Part shown: piece after piece, positions 55,704-63,391 of the stretch
How positions within the stretch are numbered: position 1 is the first letter of the stretch
How the letters are laid out: the number at the start of each line of letters is the position of its first letter
NCBI GenBank assembly: GCA_018499965.2
Contig: JAHBAS020000002.1
Location: forward strand, 1 to 64,000
Direction of reading: 5' to 3'
DNA from: Candidatus Uhrbacteria bacterium
GTDB taxonomy: Bacteria > Patescibacteriota > Patescibacteriia > 2-12-FULL-60-25
DNA: 64,000 bases
Made by a program: the position numbers and the translations under genes
Notes under the pieces: generated by a model
Told to the model about the DNA's origin: nothing
The model's input: the letters and a program-made list of their open reading frames with translations, nothing else
Databases searched by the model: none

Positions 55704-55770
55704 TTTTAGCCAAAAAGATCTATTTAATAAGATAAGTGTACTTGACAAAAAGGCATTTTTATGCTATAGT
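55704..55770 (+). promoter_or_regulatory. Consensus promoter with upstream TTTTAGCCAAAA
   Basis: TTTTAGCCAAAA (55704-55715), then TTGACA (55742-55747), 17-nt spacer, TATAGT (55765-55770). The layout matches that at 41606-41662. Confidence 0.75.
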
Positions 55771-55827
55771 AGCCGTTATCTAGTGGAACGATTCCCTAGA
55801 AAACCTTCACAGCCCATAGGAGGCACC

Positions 55828-56142
55828 ATGAACTATTCTAGTTTCGTTATTTTTTCCGCCCTCACGTTCACCGCGCTCACGATCTATCTAACGGCATACC
55901 TACTATCTGCCGTAAAAGACATTCATACGAAACGGGACGCCTACGAATTCCGGATCACGAATGCGATCACCGTATTCACCTTCTGCGTAGTCGTAGACCA
56001 CATCACGAATCCAACCAGTAACTTCGTAACGAAAATTGCCACTGGCAGCATTACCTCGATTTTCGTGATTGCGAATCTACTCATTGGACGACGCCTCTCA
56101 AGGGCAATCGTGGAATGGCGGGCACTTCAAGCCTCTTCTTAG
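55828..56142 (+). CDS. Small membrane protein, 104 aa
   Basis: Not recognised. About three membrane helices (residues near 4-27, 46-62, 72-91) with a charged loop (KDIHTKRDAYEFR) after the first and a basic C-terminus (GRRLSRAIVEWRALQ). ATG 55828 has Shine-Dalgarno ATAGGAGG (55816-55823). A small hairpin (CTAG...CTAG with GGAA/TTCC) lies in the leader. Its near-consensus promoter and upstream palindrome place it in the same expression group as the 42-43 kb operon. Terminator at 56164-56194. Confidence 0.65.
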   Translation: MNYSSFVIFSALTFTALTIYLTAYLLSAVKDIHTKRDAYEFRITNAITVFTFCVVVDHITNPTSNFVTKIATGSITSIFVIANLLIGRRLSRAIVEWRALQASS

Positions 56143-56163
56143 GACTTTACACGACCTACGTAG

Positions 56164-56223
56164 AAACCAGAGTTCGCACTCGCGTCTCTGGTTTTTGCAT
56201 ACCAAAAACCTCCCGACGGGAGG
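56164..56223. terminator. Back-to-back terminators for the 104-residue gene and rny
   Basis: AAACCAGAG (56164-56172) / CTCTGGTTT (56186-56194) on +, and CCTCCC (56209-56214) / GGGAGG (56218-56223) with a T run on the minus side for rny. Confidence 0.8.
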
Positions 56224-56244
56224 CTTTGGATTCATTCTTGAAAT

Positions 56245-57768
56245 CTACTTCGCGTACTCGACGACGCGCTTTTCGCGGATCAAGGTAATGCGGATTTCGC
56301 CAGGATACTTCAACTCCTGTTCAAGACGATTCGCGATATCACGTGCGAGTTTTTCGGCCGACAAGTCATCGATCGCTTCCGGATTCACGAACACGCGAAT
56401 TTCACGTCCAGCTTGGATGGCGTAGCTACGATCAATGCCAGGGAAGCTGTTTACGACCTTTTCAAGTTCTTCTAAGCGCTTGATGTACTGTTCATACGAA
56501 TCCTTGCGAGCGCCTGGACGTGCGCCACTAATGGCGTCTGCGGCTTTGACGATCACGGCTTCGATGGTTCGTGGCTTGTCCTCGTGGTGGCCGATGCTCT
56601 GGTAGCAGATCTCTTCTGGCAACCCGAACTTCTTCATGATCTGATAGCCGAGTTCCGGATGACCACCCTGCAAATCATGGTCAACGGCTTTGCCGATGTC
56701 ATGCAATAATCCGCCGATGCGGCACACACGCATGTCTGCACCAAGCTGTTCGCCGATGGCGATGGAAAGGTGCGCCACTTCCATGGAGTGCATGAGCGCA
56801 TTCTGCCCGTAACTCGTTCGATACTTCATGCGACCGAGAATCTGCACGAGCTTCGGATCGAGTTCCGCCGTGGAAATACCGAGTTCGTAGAGTGCATCTT
56901 CTCCGGCCTTCTTCATGTCGATCGCGAGTTCACGCTTGGCTTCACCGACCGCATCTTCAATGCGACCCGGATGGATACGTCCATCGGAAAGCAATTTTTC
57001 GAGCGCACGCTTGGCGACCTGTCGACGGATCGGGCTGAATCCGCTGATCGTGATCATGCCCGGGCTTTCATCCACGATCAATTCGCAACCCGTAAGTTGT
57101 TCGATCGCTTTGATGTTTCGGCCTTCTCGTCCGATCACGCGTCCCTTCATCTCGTCGCTTGGAAGTTCCACGTAAGACGTGGTCGTTTCCTGCACATGAC
57201 TGGCTGCCTGACGTTGAATCGCAACGGCGAGAATGTTATGTGCCTTGCGATCGATTTCATCCTGGGACTGTTCATCGAGCTTGCGAATGCGTGACACGAT
57301 CGTGTCATGGTTCTGCTGCTCAACCAATTGCATGATGCGGGAGCTTGCCTCCTCCTTGGTCAAGCCGCTCACCTCTTGGATTTTCGCCAATTCTTCATCA
57401 CGCAACTTTTCAATTTCCACCTTCACGGCTTCGGCGTTCGCGATCTCCGATTCGAGCTGCTTACGCTTATCATCCAACTCGATGAGCTTGGAAGCGAACT
57501 GGTTTTCACGGTTCGTCAATTCCGCGCGCTCGTTATTCAATTCATCGAGCATGCGCTTCTGGTCAAGACGCGCTTCTTCGAGGATCTTCACGGCCTTGTC
57601 CTTGGCTCGGATCAAGACGTCTTTCTCTTTATTCTCCGCTTCCTGAACGATACGTAAGGCCTTTGCCTCTGCGCTATTCGCGTCTGTTTTTCCTTTGGTA
57701 TCACGGATGTACCAGCCAATGCCGGCACCCGCAGCTGCACCAATCAATAGATAAATAAAAGTAGTCAT
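56245..57768 (-). CDS. rny: Ribonuclease Y
   Basis: Membrane-bound endoribonuclease that starts mRNA decay. The protein has 507 residues. N-terminal membrane helix (TTFIYLLIGAAAGAGIGWYI), a long coiled coil (about 30-190), a KH domain (PSDEMKGRVIGREGRNIKAIEQLTGCELIVDESPGMITISGF), and an HD domain (GQNALMHSMEVAHLSIAIGEQLG, GLLHDIGKAVDHDLQGGHPELG, IGHHEDKPRTIEAVIVKAADAISGARPGAR). All catalytic HD residues are present. ATG 57768; in-frame extension to 57846 is not supported. Length matches B. subtilis RNase Y (520). Confidence 0.97.
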   Translation of the reverse strand: MTTFIYLLIGAAAGAGIGWYIRDTKGKTDANSAEAKALRIVQEAENKEKDVLIRAKDKAVKILEEARLDQKRMLDELNNERAELTNRENQFASKLIELDDKRKQLESEIANAEAVKVEIEKLRDEELAKIQEVSGLTKEEASSRIMQLVEQQNHDTIVSRIRKLDEQSQDEIDRKAHNILAVAIQRQAASHVQETTTSYVELPSDEMKGRVIGREGRNIKAIEQLTGCELIVDESPGMITISGFSPIRRQVAKRALEKLLSDGRIHPGRIEDAVGEAKRELAIDMKKAGEDALYELGISTAELDPKLVQILGRMKYRTSYGQNALMHSMEVAHLSIAIGEQLGADMRVCRIGGLLHDIGKAVDHDLQGGHPELGYQIMKKFGLPEEICYQSIGHHEDKPRTIEAVIVKAADAISGARPGARKDSYEQYIKRLEELEKVVNSFPGIDRSYAIQAGREIRVFVNPEAIDDLSAEKLARDIANRLEQELKYPGEIRITLIREKRVVEYAK

Positions 57769-58122
57769 AACATACGCTGTTCTAGCTACGATAAGACTAA
57801 ACCGGTTGCGGTTTTTTCGGTCTTCTATTGTTTCGAGATGTGCCACCTACGGAACACGGGCCACGGCCCTTTGCCCCGACGACGTTCAAACTCAATAAGA
57901 TCAATGAAGGCCGACACCGGAAACAGAATCAATCTCATCAACCAAAACAGACAATCAATGGGTCGGTGATTCGAGGGTACCACGGACCAGCCTATTCGTA
58001 AATGGACCATGCGGTAAACAATCTTTACACGTCTTGACGCTTATACCTGACAAACGCTACGAGAGGCTTCCAAGCCGGAATCAGGAGACTTCATTATTTT
58101 CAGATAAAACGACATGAACAAA
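57769..58122. other. Intergenic stretch without a supported gene
   Basis: It holds a small terminator-like hairpin AAACCG-gttg-CGGTTT (57799-57814) followed by Ts, and a 37-codon minus-strand frame (57938-57825: MRLILFPVSAFIDLIEFERR...) with no ribosome site. I see nothing else; the frame is too short to call. Confidence 0.4.
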
Positions 58123-58150
58123 ACAAAATCCCCGTTTCCGGGGATTTTGT
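58123..58150. terminator. tRNA-Lys terminator
   Basis: ACAAAATCCCC (58123-58133) / GGGGATTTTGT (58140-58150), 2 bp past the tRNA 3' end on the minus strand. Confidence 0.85.
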
Positions 58151-58152
58151 AG

Positions 58153-58229
58153 TGGTGCGTCGCCCCAGAATCGAACTGGGAACCTTGGGCTTAAGAGGCC
58201 CCTGCTCTAACCAATTGAGCTAGCGACGC
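58153..58229 (-). tRNA. tRNA-Lys (anticodon CTT)
   Basis: Minus-strand cloverleaf: acceptor GCGTCGC / GCGACGC, D arm GCTC-AATTGGTTA-GAGC, anticodon loop CTCTTAA (CTT), T arm CCCAG-TTCGATT-CTGGG, encoded CCA. The first anticodon-stem pair is a G-A mismatch. Confidence 0.92.
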
Positions 58230-58244
58230 ATGATTTGTGGCCAA

Positions 58245-58273
58245 AATATACAGGTCGCCAGACAAGATGTCAA
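58245..58273 (-). promoter_or_regulatory. tRNA-Lys promoter
   Basis: On the minus strand: TTGACA (58273-58268), 17-nt spacer, TATATT (58250-58245). Confidence 0.82.
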
Positions 58274-58289
58274 TAAAACCCCATGATCC

Positions 58290-58318
58290 TTGCCCTAGAA
58301 CGAGCCTTCCAGTATGAT
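58290..58318 (+). promoter_or_regulatory. tRNA-Arg promoter
   Basis: TTGCCC (58290-58295), 17-nt spacer, TATGAT (58313-58318). Confidence 0.75.
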
Positions 58319-58335
58319 CGGCAGACAATCAACCC

Positions 58336-58412
58336 GCACCCATAGCTCAGCTGGATAGAGCGCTTCCCTCCGAAGGAAGAGGTCAGACGTTCGAATCGTC
58401 TTGGGTGCACCA
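58336..58412 (+). tRNA. tRNA-Arg (anticodon CCG)
   Basis: Acceptor GCACCCA / TGGGTGC, D arm GCTC-AGCTGGATA-GAGC, anticodon stem CTTCC-CTCCGAA-GGAAG (CCG), T arm AGACG-TTCGAAT-CGTCT, encoded CCA. The gene is divergent from tRNA-Lys. Confidence 0.95.
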
Positions 58413-58414
58413 TG

Positions 58415-58442
58415 AAAAAACCTCGCTATAGCGAGGTTTTTT
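58415..58442 (+). terminator. tRNA-Arg terminator
   Basis: AAAAAACCTCGCT (58415-58427) / AGCGAGGTTTTTT (58430-58442). Confidence 0.9.
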
Positions 58443-58504
58443 TCTATTTCGATGCTTGATTTACCGTCCTGAACGATAGGCTTGGATGCCGACTTTTTAA
58501 AATC

Positions 58505-58535
58505 AAAATCCCCCTGAGCTCATCAAGGGGATTTT
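58505..58535 (-). terminator. pilA terminator
   Basis: AAAATCCCC (58505-58513) / GGGGATTTT (58527-58535), 16 bp past the pilin stop on the minus strand. Confidence 0.8.
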
Positions 58536-58550
58536 TCTATTTCAACGAAA

Positions 58551-59012
58551 TTACTGCGTGACGCTGATCGAAGCGCTCAACTCTGCGCTAGGAGCGGCGA
58601 TCGTGATACGGCTTGAAGAAGCATTCATGACGATCGTGTAACCCGTATTGTAGTCCGCGCAGCTCGTGTAATGCGCCGCACCGCCGCTTGGATCGGATGG
58701 GAGGGCATTCGTGAGCGTTGGCACGAGACAACTACAAAGGTCGTATCCGCCGGTTGAGGCGATCAACGTGGCTGTTGACGTTGGGATCGCTCCTGCGGCA
58801 CAGGTAAACGTTCCGCGATTTTCAACGGTGTTCTGGCTGATAAGGCCGAGAATGGCGTTGGCATGGCTCCAGCGTTCGGAGTTACGAGCGAGAGCGAACT
58901 GACGGGCCGGGTTAAGGGCCACGATAACGGCACCTGCGAGCACGGCGATGAGGGCAATGACGATGAGGAGTTCAATGAGCGTGAAACCCTTCATCCGTTT
59001 TTGCAACTTCAT
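58551..59012 (-). CDS. pilA: Type IV major pilin-like protein
   Basis: A 153-residue prepilin. Leader MKLQKRMKG, then FTLIELLIVIALIAVLAGAVIVALNPARQFALARN: processing after Gly, Glu at +5, the standard hydrophobic spine. The globular part has several Cys (FTCAAGA, YDLCSCL, YTSCADY), probably two disulfides, and a small C-terminal sheet. Its separate promoter region, terminator, and position at the end of the pseudopilin cluster suggest it is the main fibre subunit. ATG 59012. Confidence 0.9.
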   Translation of the reverse strand: MKLQKRMKGFTLIELLIVIALIAVLAGAVIVALNPARQFALARNSERWSHANAILGLISQNTVENRGTFTCAAGAIPTSTATLIASTGGYDLCSCLVPTLTNALPSDPSGGAAHYTSCADYNTGYTIVMNASSSRITIAAPSAELSASISVTQ

Positions 59013-59032
59013 AGTGAAGTAAAAATTGGATA

Positions 59033-59074
59033 AGTATAATCTTTGACCCTTCTAATAAGGTTGAACCTAGTATA
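59033..59074 (-). promoter_or_regulatory. Two candidate -10 elements for pilA
   Basis: On the minus strand: TGC-TATACT (extended -10; hexamer 59074-59069) and TATACT (59038-59033). The -35 regions are weak (TTTATC for the first). Confidence 0.5.
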
Positions 59075-59125
59075 GCACATTTTTACGTCTTGATAAAATT
59101 TTGCTTAACAAAAACCTCTTTTTGA

Positions 59126-59554
59126 TTAAAAACTTCCGACTTTTGACCAAGAAGTGATATCCACAGGGTTACGATTTACGAGCTGAATTTGATACCGAGC
59201 CACCCGACCATCCACCGTGGACTCCGTTTGGATGATCCAACCGCCCGAGGCTACGATCGGACGAATCGTGCAGGTAATTCCCCCGCCGATGTCCAAAGAC
59301 TCGTTTCCTGCATACGCACCATCTCGACCCAATCGATCAATCGCAATATCTCCACACGCATTCGCAGCCTGTTCGGCGACTTTCATACGATACTCTTCCA
59401 CAAACCCCTGACGTTCACGGATGACCGTCGCGATCCCGATGATGGCGAAGCTCAACATGATCGCCAAAAGAATGAGCAACGTGATGATCATGACGCCTCC
59501 GTGCGGACGGAAGATCTTCCGAAAAGGATTATTCGATGAGTATCGACGTTTCAT
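59126..59554 (-). CDS. Minor pilin / PilX-like assembly protein
   Basis: A 142-residue protein with an N-terminal membrane helix (GGVMIITLLILLAIMLSFAIIGIATVI, about 19-45) that resembles a pilin spine without a normal G/FTxxE site, as in PilX-type proteins. A helical segment follows (FVEEYRMKVAEQAANACGDIAIDRLG), then a small beta domain. The EQA-AN-A pattern is typical of PilX/GspK-like minor pilins that cap or initiate the fibre. Last gene of the pseudopilin operon, 6 bp after its upstream neighbour. ATG 59554. Confidence 0.8.
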   Translation of the reverse strand: MKRRYSSNNPFRKIFRPHGGVMIITLLILLAIMLSFAIIGIATVIRERQGFVEEYRMKVAEQAANACGDIAIDRLGRDGAYAGNESLDIGGGITCTIRPIVASGGWIIQTESTVDGRVARYQIQLVNRNPVDITSWSKVGSF

Positions 59555-59560
59555 ATCTTA

Positions 59561-60157
59561 TTACTGTTCACGCCGTACGGATGCGCTCCCTGTGAGCGTG
59601 AATGGATATTCATACGCTCCGTTCGCATTACGCACGTCTCCACTCACCTGGATGCGGATGATCGGAGGATTCGTATTCGACCGGGTAAATGTCGCGGAAG
59701 AAATCAACATTTCATTGGATGTGAGCGGCAATTCTTGCGCACTCCCTTCTTTGAGGTACATCCGCCCTTGGGCGAGACGGAACGCATATGTATTCCCACT
59801 TACCGTAACCGAGAGCGACGAACTGGCCGAACCCGCAGATGGGAAGGTGACCGTTTCCGACTCGCGAACCGTTGCTGTCACACGATCCAGGATGAACCGC
59901 ACCTGTTCGTGCACGATCGCAGCCGTACGAACGCGAGCGCGGGCATCGTACATCGTCTTGGTCGTAAAGACGATCGCCGCCATCATCGAGGCCGTGATCG
60001 CGGTATAGATCATGAGTTCGATGAGCGTAAACGCCTGCGCACGTTCATGGATTTTTCGTGCGATCGCCCTGAACGCAAACGATCCCTTTCTTGATCGGGA
60101 TTCGCGCGCTGACTTCTTTGGGGATCGCCTAGTATGCGGTAATGATGCGGAGCGCAT
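59561..60157 (-). CDS. PilW/GspJ-like minor pilin with long leader
   Basis: A 198-residue prepilin. The cleavage motif QAFTLIELMIYTAITASMMAAIVFTT starts only at about residue 42, after a strongly basic N-terminus (RSPKKSARESRSRKGSFAFRAIARK). The residue before Phe is Ala, which prepilin peptidases tolerate. The C-terminal part is a beta-rich domain typical of GspJ/PilW. ATG 60157 overlaps the upstream gene stop by 29 bp; a shorter start is possible but would lack a good site. The long leader may reflect an earlier gene overlap. Confidence 0.82.
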   Translation of the reverse strand: MRSASLPHTRRSPKKSARESRSRKGSFAFRAIARKIHERAQAFTLIELMIYTAITASMMAAIVFTTKTMYDARARVRTAAIVHEQVRFILDRVTATVRESETVTFPSAGSASSSLSVTVSGNTYAFRLAQGRMYLKEGSAQELPLTSNEMLISSATFTRSNTNPPIIRIQVSGDVRNANGAYEYPFTLTGSASVRREQ

Positions 60158-61583
60158 ACTGCTGGAAAACCGAGATGTAGAAGATATTGTTCTGGTAGTA
60201 CACGTCCGTCGGAACGTCGTCTACGCCAAAATCAATGCCCCCGTAATAGGTGAGCGCCGGAAGATGCGAAACGTCATAGGCCTTGAACTCCTCTTCACCC
60301 AACGCGAGCACGAACATGAGATTCCCTTCGGCGTATACGCTATCCACGCTCACGTCATAATCCAATGATCCAATGATCTGCGGATTCGCAGGGTTCGATA
60401 CGTCCACGACCACCACTTCCGGTTCACCCGGAGCGGTACTAAGCTGACGACCGACATACAAATACCCCGTGGCATGATCCACGTACAATCCTTCGGTATT
60501 GTTCCCGCCCGGAAGATCCAGGAGACTCACGACCGTTGCCGCGCTCGGATTCGAAACATCCACGATCGCAACTTCGCGATCATCCACGTCCGTGGCGAGA
60601 TAGGCGTAATTCCCAAAAACCATCACGTCGTTGATATCGTTTCCGATTTTCGCTGAACTCTTAACCTTCGGAGACGTCACGGTCGTTACATCGATCACGT
60701 AAAACTCCGCCGTAGCCGGACCTTCCGTACCGAGATAGACGAGATTACCAACCAAGTCGATACTACGACCTTTTTGCGTATTTCCGGAAATGCCGTAGGT
60801 CTTCGTCAAGCTCAACGCATTCGGATTCGCCACGTTAATCACCTGCAATTGGCCCGACGTATTCGCATTGGCCACGAAAGCGTACTTGCGAACAGGATCG
60901 ACCGCAACTTCATTGATACCGGATCCCGTATTGATCGATCCTCGCTTAAACGGATTGTTCGGATTCGAAACATCGACGGCCCAAAGTTCATACGCGGCCG
61001 TTACCGAACCGTGACCGGCGAGATAGAGCGTCGTCGATGCCACATCCACGGCAATGCCGCGGAAACCCATTCCGAAATCCAACATGTTCCCGGCGATCTC
61101 CGGATTATGCCAATCTCCTTCCAGCGTTCCACCGGCATCATCCGCTGGAAGATTGCGCCAATCTGCCAACATAGTTGAAAGCTCGTACAGGCGAGGCGTT
61201 CCCGCCTTTGTTGTCCAAGCCACGTCAACCGATACTTTTCGCTCCGTTGGACTAATATCCGTAATCGTCACGGTTCGCGACAATCCATCCTGCGTATCGG
61301 ATGCGCTCGACAAAGACCATCCGCTCGCCGTAAACGCCAGCCCATGCGTTCCAGGCGTCAACGCTGACCAATTCGTATCCCGGATGGATCGCACGGCTTC
61401 AAGCCCCTCTTCCGCAAGGGAGATCGCTCGCATTTCACTGTCCGACGATGCTACGTGCGTCAATTGTCCGGAAAGCGACAGGAGCACGGTTGAAAGCATC
61501 ACGCCGAGTAGCACGATGGAAAACAACACTTCAACGAGCGTGAATCCTCGAAAGCGTTTTGAACGAACGGAAATGCGTGGCAT
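60129..61583 (-). CDS. Pilin-like protein carrying an LVIVD beta-propeller
   Basis: A 484-residue pseudopilin. N-terminal prepilin motif RGFTLVEVLFSIVLLGVMLSTVLLSL, then a PilV/GspI-like segment (AEEGLEAVRSIRDTNWSALTPGTHG). From about residue 165 the protein is built of seven-fold LVIVD-type blades: VDVSNPNNPFKRGSI, INVANPNALSLTKTYGI, IDVTTVTSPKVKSSAKI, VDVSNPSAATVVSLL, VDVSNPANPQIIGSL and YDVSHLPALTYYGGI. Most PilV proteins are about 150-200 residues, so a whole propeller has been attached. It is probably exposed at the pilus tip as an adhesin, since it sits among the minor pilins. ATG 61583. Confidence 0.9.
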   Translation of the reverse strand: MPRISVRSKRFRGFTLVEVLFSIVLLGVMLSTVLLSLSGQLTHVASSDSEMRAISLAEEGLEAVRSIRDTNWSALTPGTHGLAFTASGWSLSSASDTQDGLSRTVTITDISPTERKVSVDVAWTTKAGTPRLYELSTMLADWRNLPADDAGGTLEGDWHNPEIAGNMLDFGMGFRGIAVDVASTTLYLAGHGSVTAAYELWAVDVSNPNNPFKRGSINTGSGINEVAVDPVRKYAFVANANTSGQLQVINVANPNALSLTKTYGISGNTQKGRSIDLVGNLVYLGTEGPATAEFYVIDVTTVTSPKVKSSAKIGNDINDVMVFGNYAYLATDVDDREVAIVDVSNPSAATVVSLLDLPGGNNTEGLYVDHATGYLYVGRQLSTAPGEPEVVVVDVSNPANPQIIGSLDYDVSVDSVYAEGNLMFVLALGEEEFKAYDVSHLPALTYYGGIDFGVDDVPTDVYYQNNIFYISVFQQYALRIITAY

Positions 61584-61589
61584 AGAAAA

Positions 61590-62024
61590 TTATTGCACCT
61601 CAATCATACCATACCTATTCACGGTAATGGATGCATCATGATCCGCTCCGACCGTAATGGAAATCGTTCCCGTTGCCGTAGCATTCCCAAATGGAGGAGA
61701 GAAAACAATTTCCGATGGACCGGTGATCGCGATACGAGGAGCGAATGGATGCAGGAGATCGTACGTGGTATCGCGTGAACCGTAGGTCGTTCCTTTGAAC
61801 AATACGGCGGTACTCGTGCCGAACGCCACGCCCCATGATGAACCGTCCCGCCCGCTTAACGTAGCATCTCTCGCAGACATGAGTTCGTTGCGTATGGTCT
61901 GAACCGTTCGATCAAGTTCCTGAACGTACAAGGATGAAATACCGAAAAGCGCCACCATTCCAAAAAGAATCAATGAAAACGTAATCACGATAAGAAGCTC
62001 GATGAGCGTAAACCCCCTCCGCAT
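61590..62024 (-). CDS. FimT/GspH-like minor pilin
   Basis: A 144-residue prepilin: MRRGFTLIELLIVITFSLILFGMVALFGISS, then a helix QELDRTVQTIRNELMSARDATLSGRDGSSWGVAFG, the conserved LxxARxxA-type segment of GspH/FimT, and a beta-rich C-terminus ending ITVNRYGMIEVQ. It probably joins the priming complex at the fibre tip with the PilV-, PilW- and PilX-like products encoded downstream. ATG 62024, 63 bp after pilC. Confidence 0.88.
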   Translation of the reverse strand: MRRGFTLIELLIVITFSLILFGMVALFGISSLYVQELDRTVQTIRNELMSARDATLSGRDGSSWGVAFGTSTAVLFKGTTYGSRDTTYDLLHPFAPRIAITGPSEIVFSPPFGNATATGTISITVGADHDASITVNRYGMIEVQ

Positions 62025-62087
62025 GTGCGCAGTATAGCAGAAAAACCGTATCCGTATCAGTTTTCTCTATCGTGCGAAGACGAAGGC

Positions 62088-63386
62088 TTATTTAATGCCC
62101 TGCGTGATCTGGTAAATCGGCGTAATGATGGAAAGCGCGATGAATCCGACAAGTCCTCCGACGAACAACAACGTCAATGGCTCGATGAGCGTGGAGAGAT
62201 TTCTCGTAAGATCATCAACTTCTTTTTCACTGAATTCCGCGGCAGTCATCAAGCTCTCGGCAAGGCGTCCGGTTCGATCGCCGACTTTGATCATGCCCAC
62301 CGTGATTTTCGGAAAGAGGTTCGGATAGCGCTCAAGTTCACTCGTAATCGCTTCGCCACGCTCCACGTTTTCCGCGACCGCCCGAAGCTGCTTGCGATAC
62401 ACGAGGTTGGACGCCGAGTCCGACGTCACGGCAATCGCCTGCACGATTTGCACGCCGCTCGTCAAAAGAATGCCCAAAATACGGGTAAAAAACGCGACCT
62501 GAATCGTTCGGAGCAGGTTTCCGAACACCGGAATATGAAGAATGAGCTTATGCACGGTAAATTTTACGGCTCGAACACGATAGAGAAAAAAGATGGAAAG
62601 CCCGAGCGCTACGACGATCGCAATCAAGAGCGGCCACTTATGCAAGACGAAATTACTAATCGCTAAAAGCGCGAGCGTCGTTCCCGGAAGTTTGACGTTC
62701 AAGGAATTGAACATCGGGATCATCTTTGGAAGGATGAAGAACGAGAGGTACGACGCAATACCGATCGCGCCGACGAAAATGATAATCGGATACAAGAGCG
62801 CGCTCTTCACCTTTCCTTCCAGCTCACGACTCTTTTCCAATTGAATCGCCTGGAACTTCAAGGCATTCGGAAGCGTACCGGACGATTCCCCGACGCGGAT
62901 GATGTTAATGCTGAACGGTTTAAAAACGCGCGGGAATTTTTCCAGCGTGGAACTCAACGTGAATCCATCCGAAAGATCCTTCATCATGAGATTCAACATG
63001 CGCTGCAATGGCTTGGAGCTTACCTGCCCGGCCATCACCTCAAGCGCTTCGCGAAGCGGGATACCGGAATCAAGCATCACGGAAAGATGCTTTGAGAACA
63101 TGATTTTTTCACGTGAACTGATATTGAGGTACTTGGAACCTCCGCCTTGCTTTTCAATGTTCACTCGATGATCGCGAGCATCCTGCGTCACGGTCTTCGC
63201 CGCTTTCGAAGAAGACGACTTTTCCTTTGGATCTTCTTTCGGCTTTTTTTCTTCCTTCTTCTCTTCCGAGACCGGAGTCACCGTATCCGAATCCTTCGAT
63301 GACGCGAATGGACGTCGTGGTTTTTTTGGCAGCTCTTTTACGACCGCTCCGGTGACGACATTTTCTGTTGGTTGTTCAGCTCCCAT
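62088..63386 (-). CDS. pilC: Type IV pilus inner-membrane platform protein PilC
   Basis: A 432-residue polytopic protein. A charged, disordered N-terminus (about 1-85, Lys/Glu/Ser-rich) is followed by two GspF repeats: the first with MFSKHLSVMLDSGIPLREALEVM and KFPRVFKPFSINIIRVGESSGTLP, the second with FFTRILGILLTSGVQIVQAIAVTSD and PNLFPKITVGMIKVGDRTGRLAESL. Three membrane helices (about 200-220, 250-268, 403-425) are the usual set. It links the PilB ATPase with the growing pilus. The basic/acidic N-terminus is longer than in standard PilC. ATG 63386, 5 bp after the pilB stop. Confidence 0.95.
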   Translation of the reverse strand: MGAEQPTENVVTGAVVKELPKKPRRPFASSKDSDTVTPVSEEKKEEKKPKEDPKEKSSSSKAAKTVTQDARDHRVNIEKQGGGSKYLNISSREKIMFSKHLSVMLDSGIPLREALEVMAGQVSSKPLQRMLNLMMKDLSDGFTLSSTLEKFPRVFKPFSINIIRVGESSGTLPNALKFQAIQLEKSRELEGKVKSALLYPIIIFVGAIGIASYLSFFILPKMIPMFNSLNVKLPGTTLALLAISNFVLHKWPLLIAIVVALGLSIFFLYRVRAVKFTVHKLILHIPVFGNLLRTIQVAFFTRILGILLTSGVQIVQAIAVTSDSASNLVYRKQLRAVAENVERGEAITSELERYPNLFPKITVGMIKVGDRTGRLAESLMTAAEFSEKEVDDLTRNLSTLIEPLTLLFVGGLVGFIALSIITPIYQITQGIK

Positions 63387-63391
63387 ATATC

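Noticed and set aside
57825-58010. Small minus-strand frame upstream of rny
   Set aside because: No ribosome site or promoter, and the first half is polar shadow sequence; too short to support.
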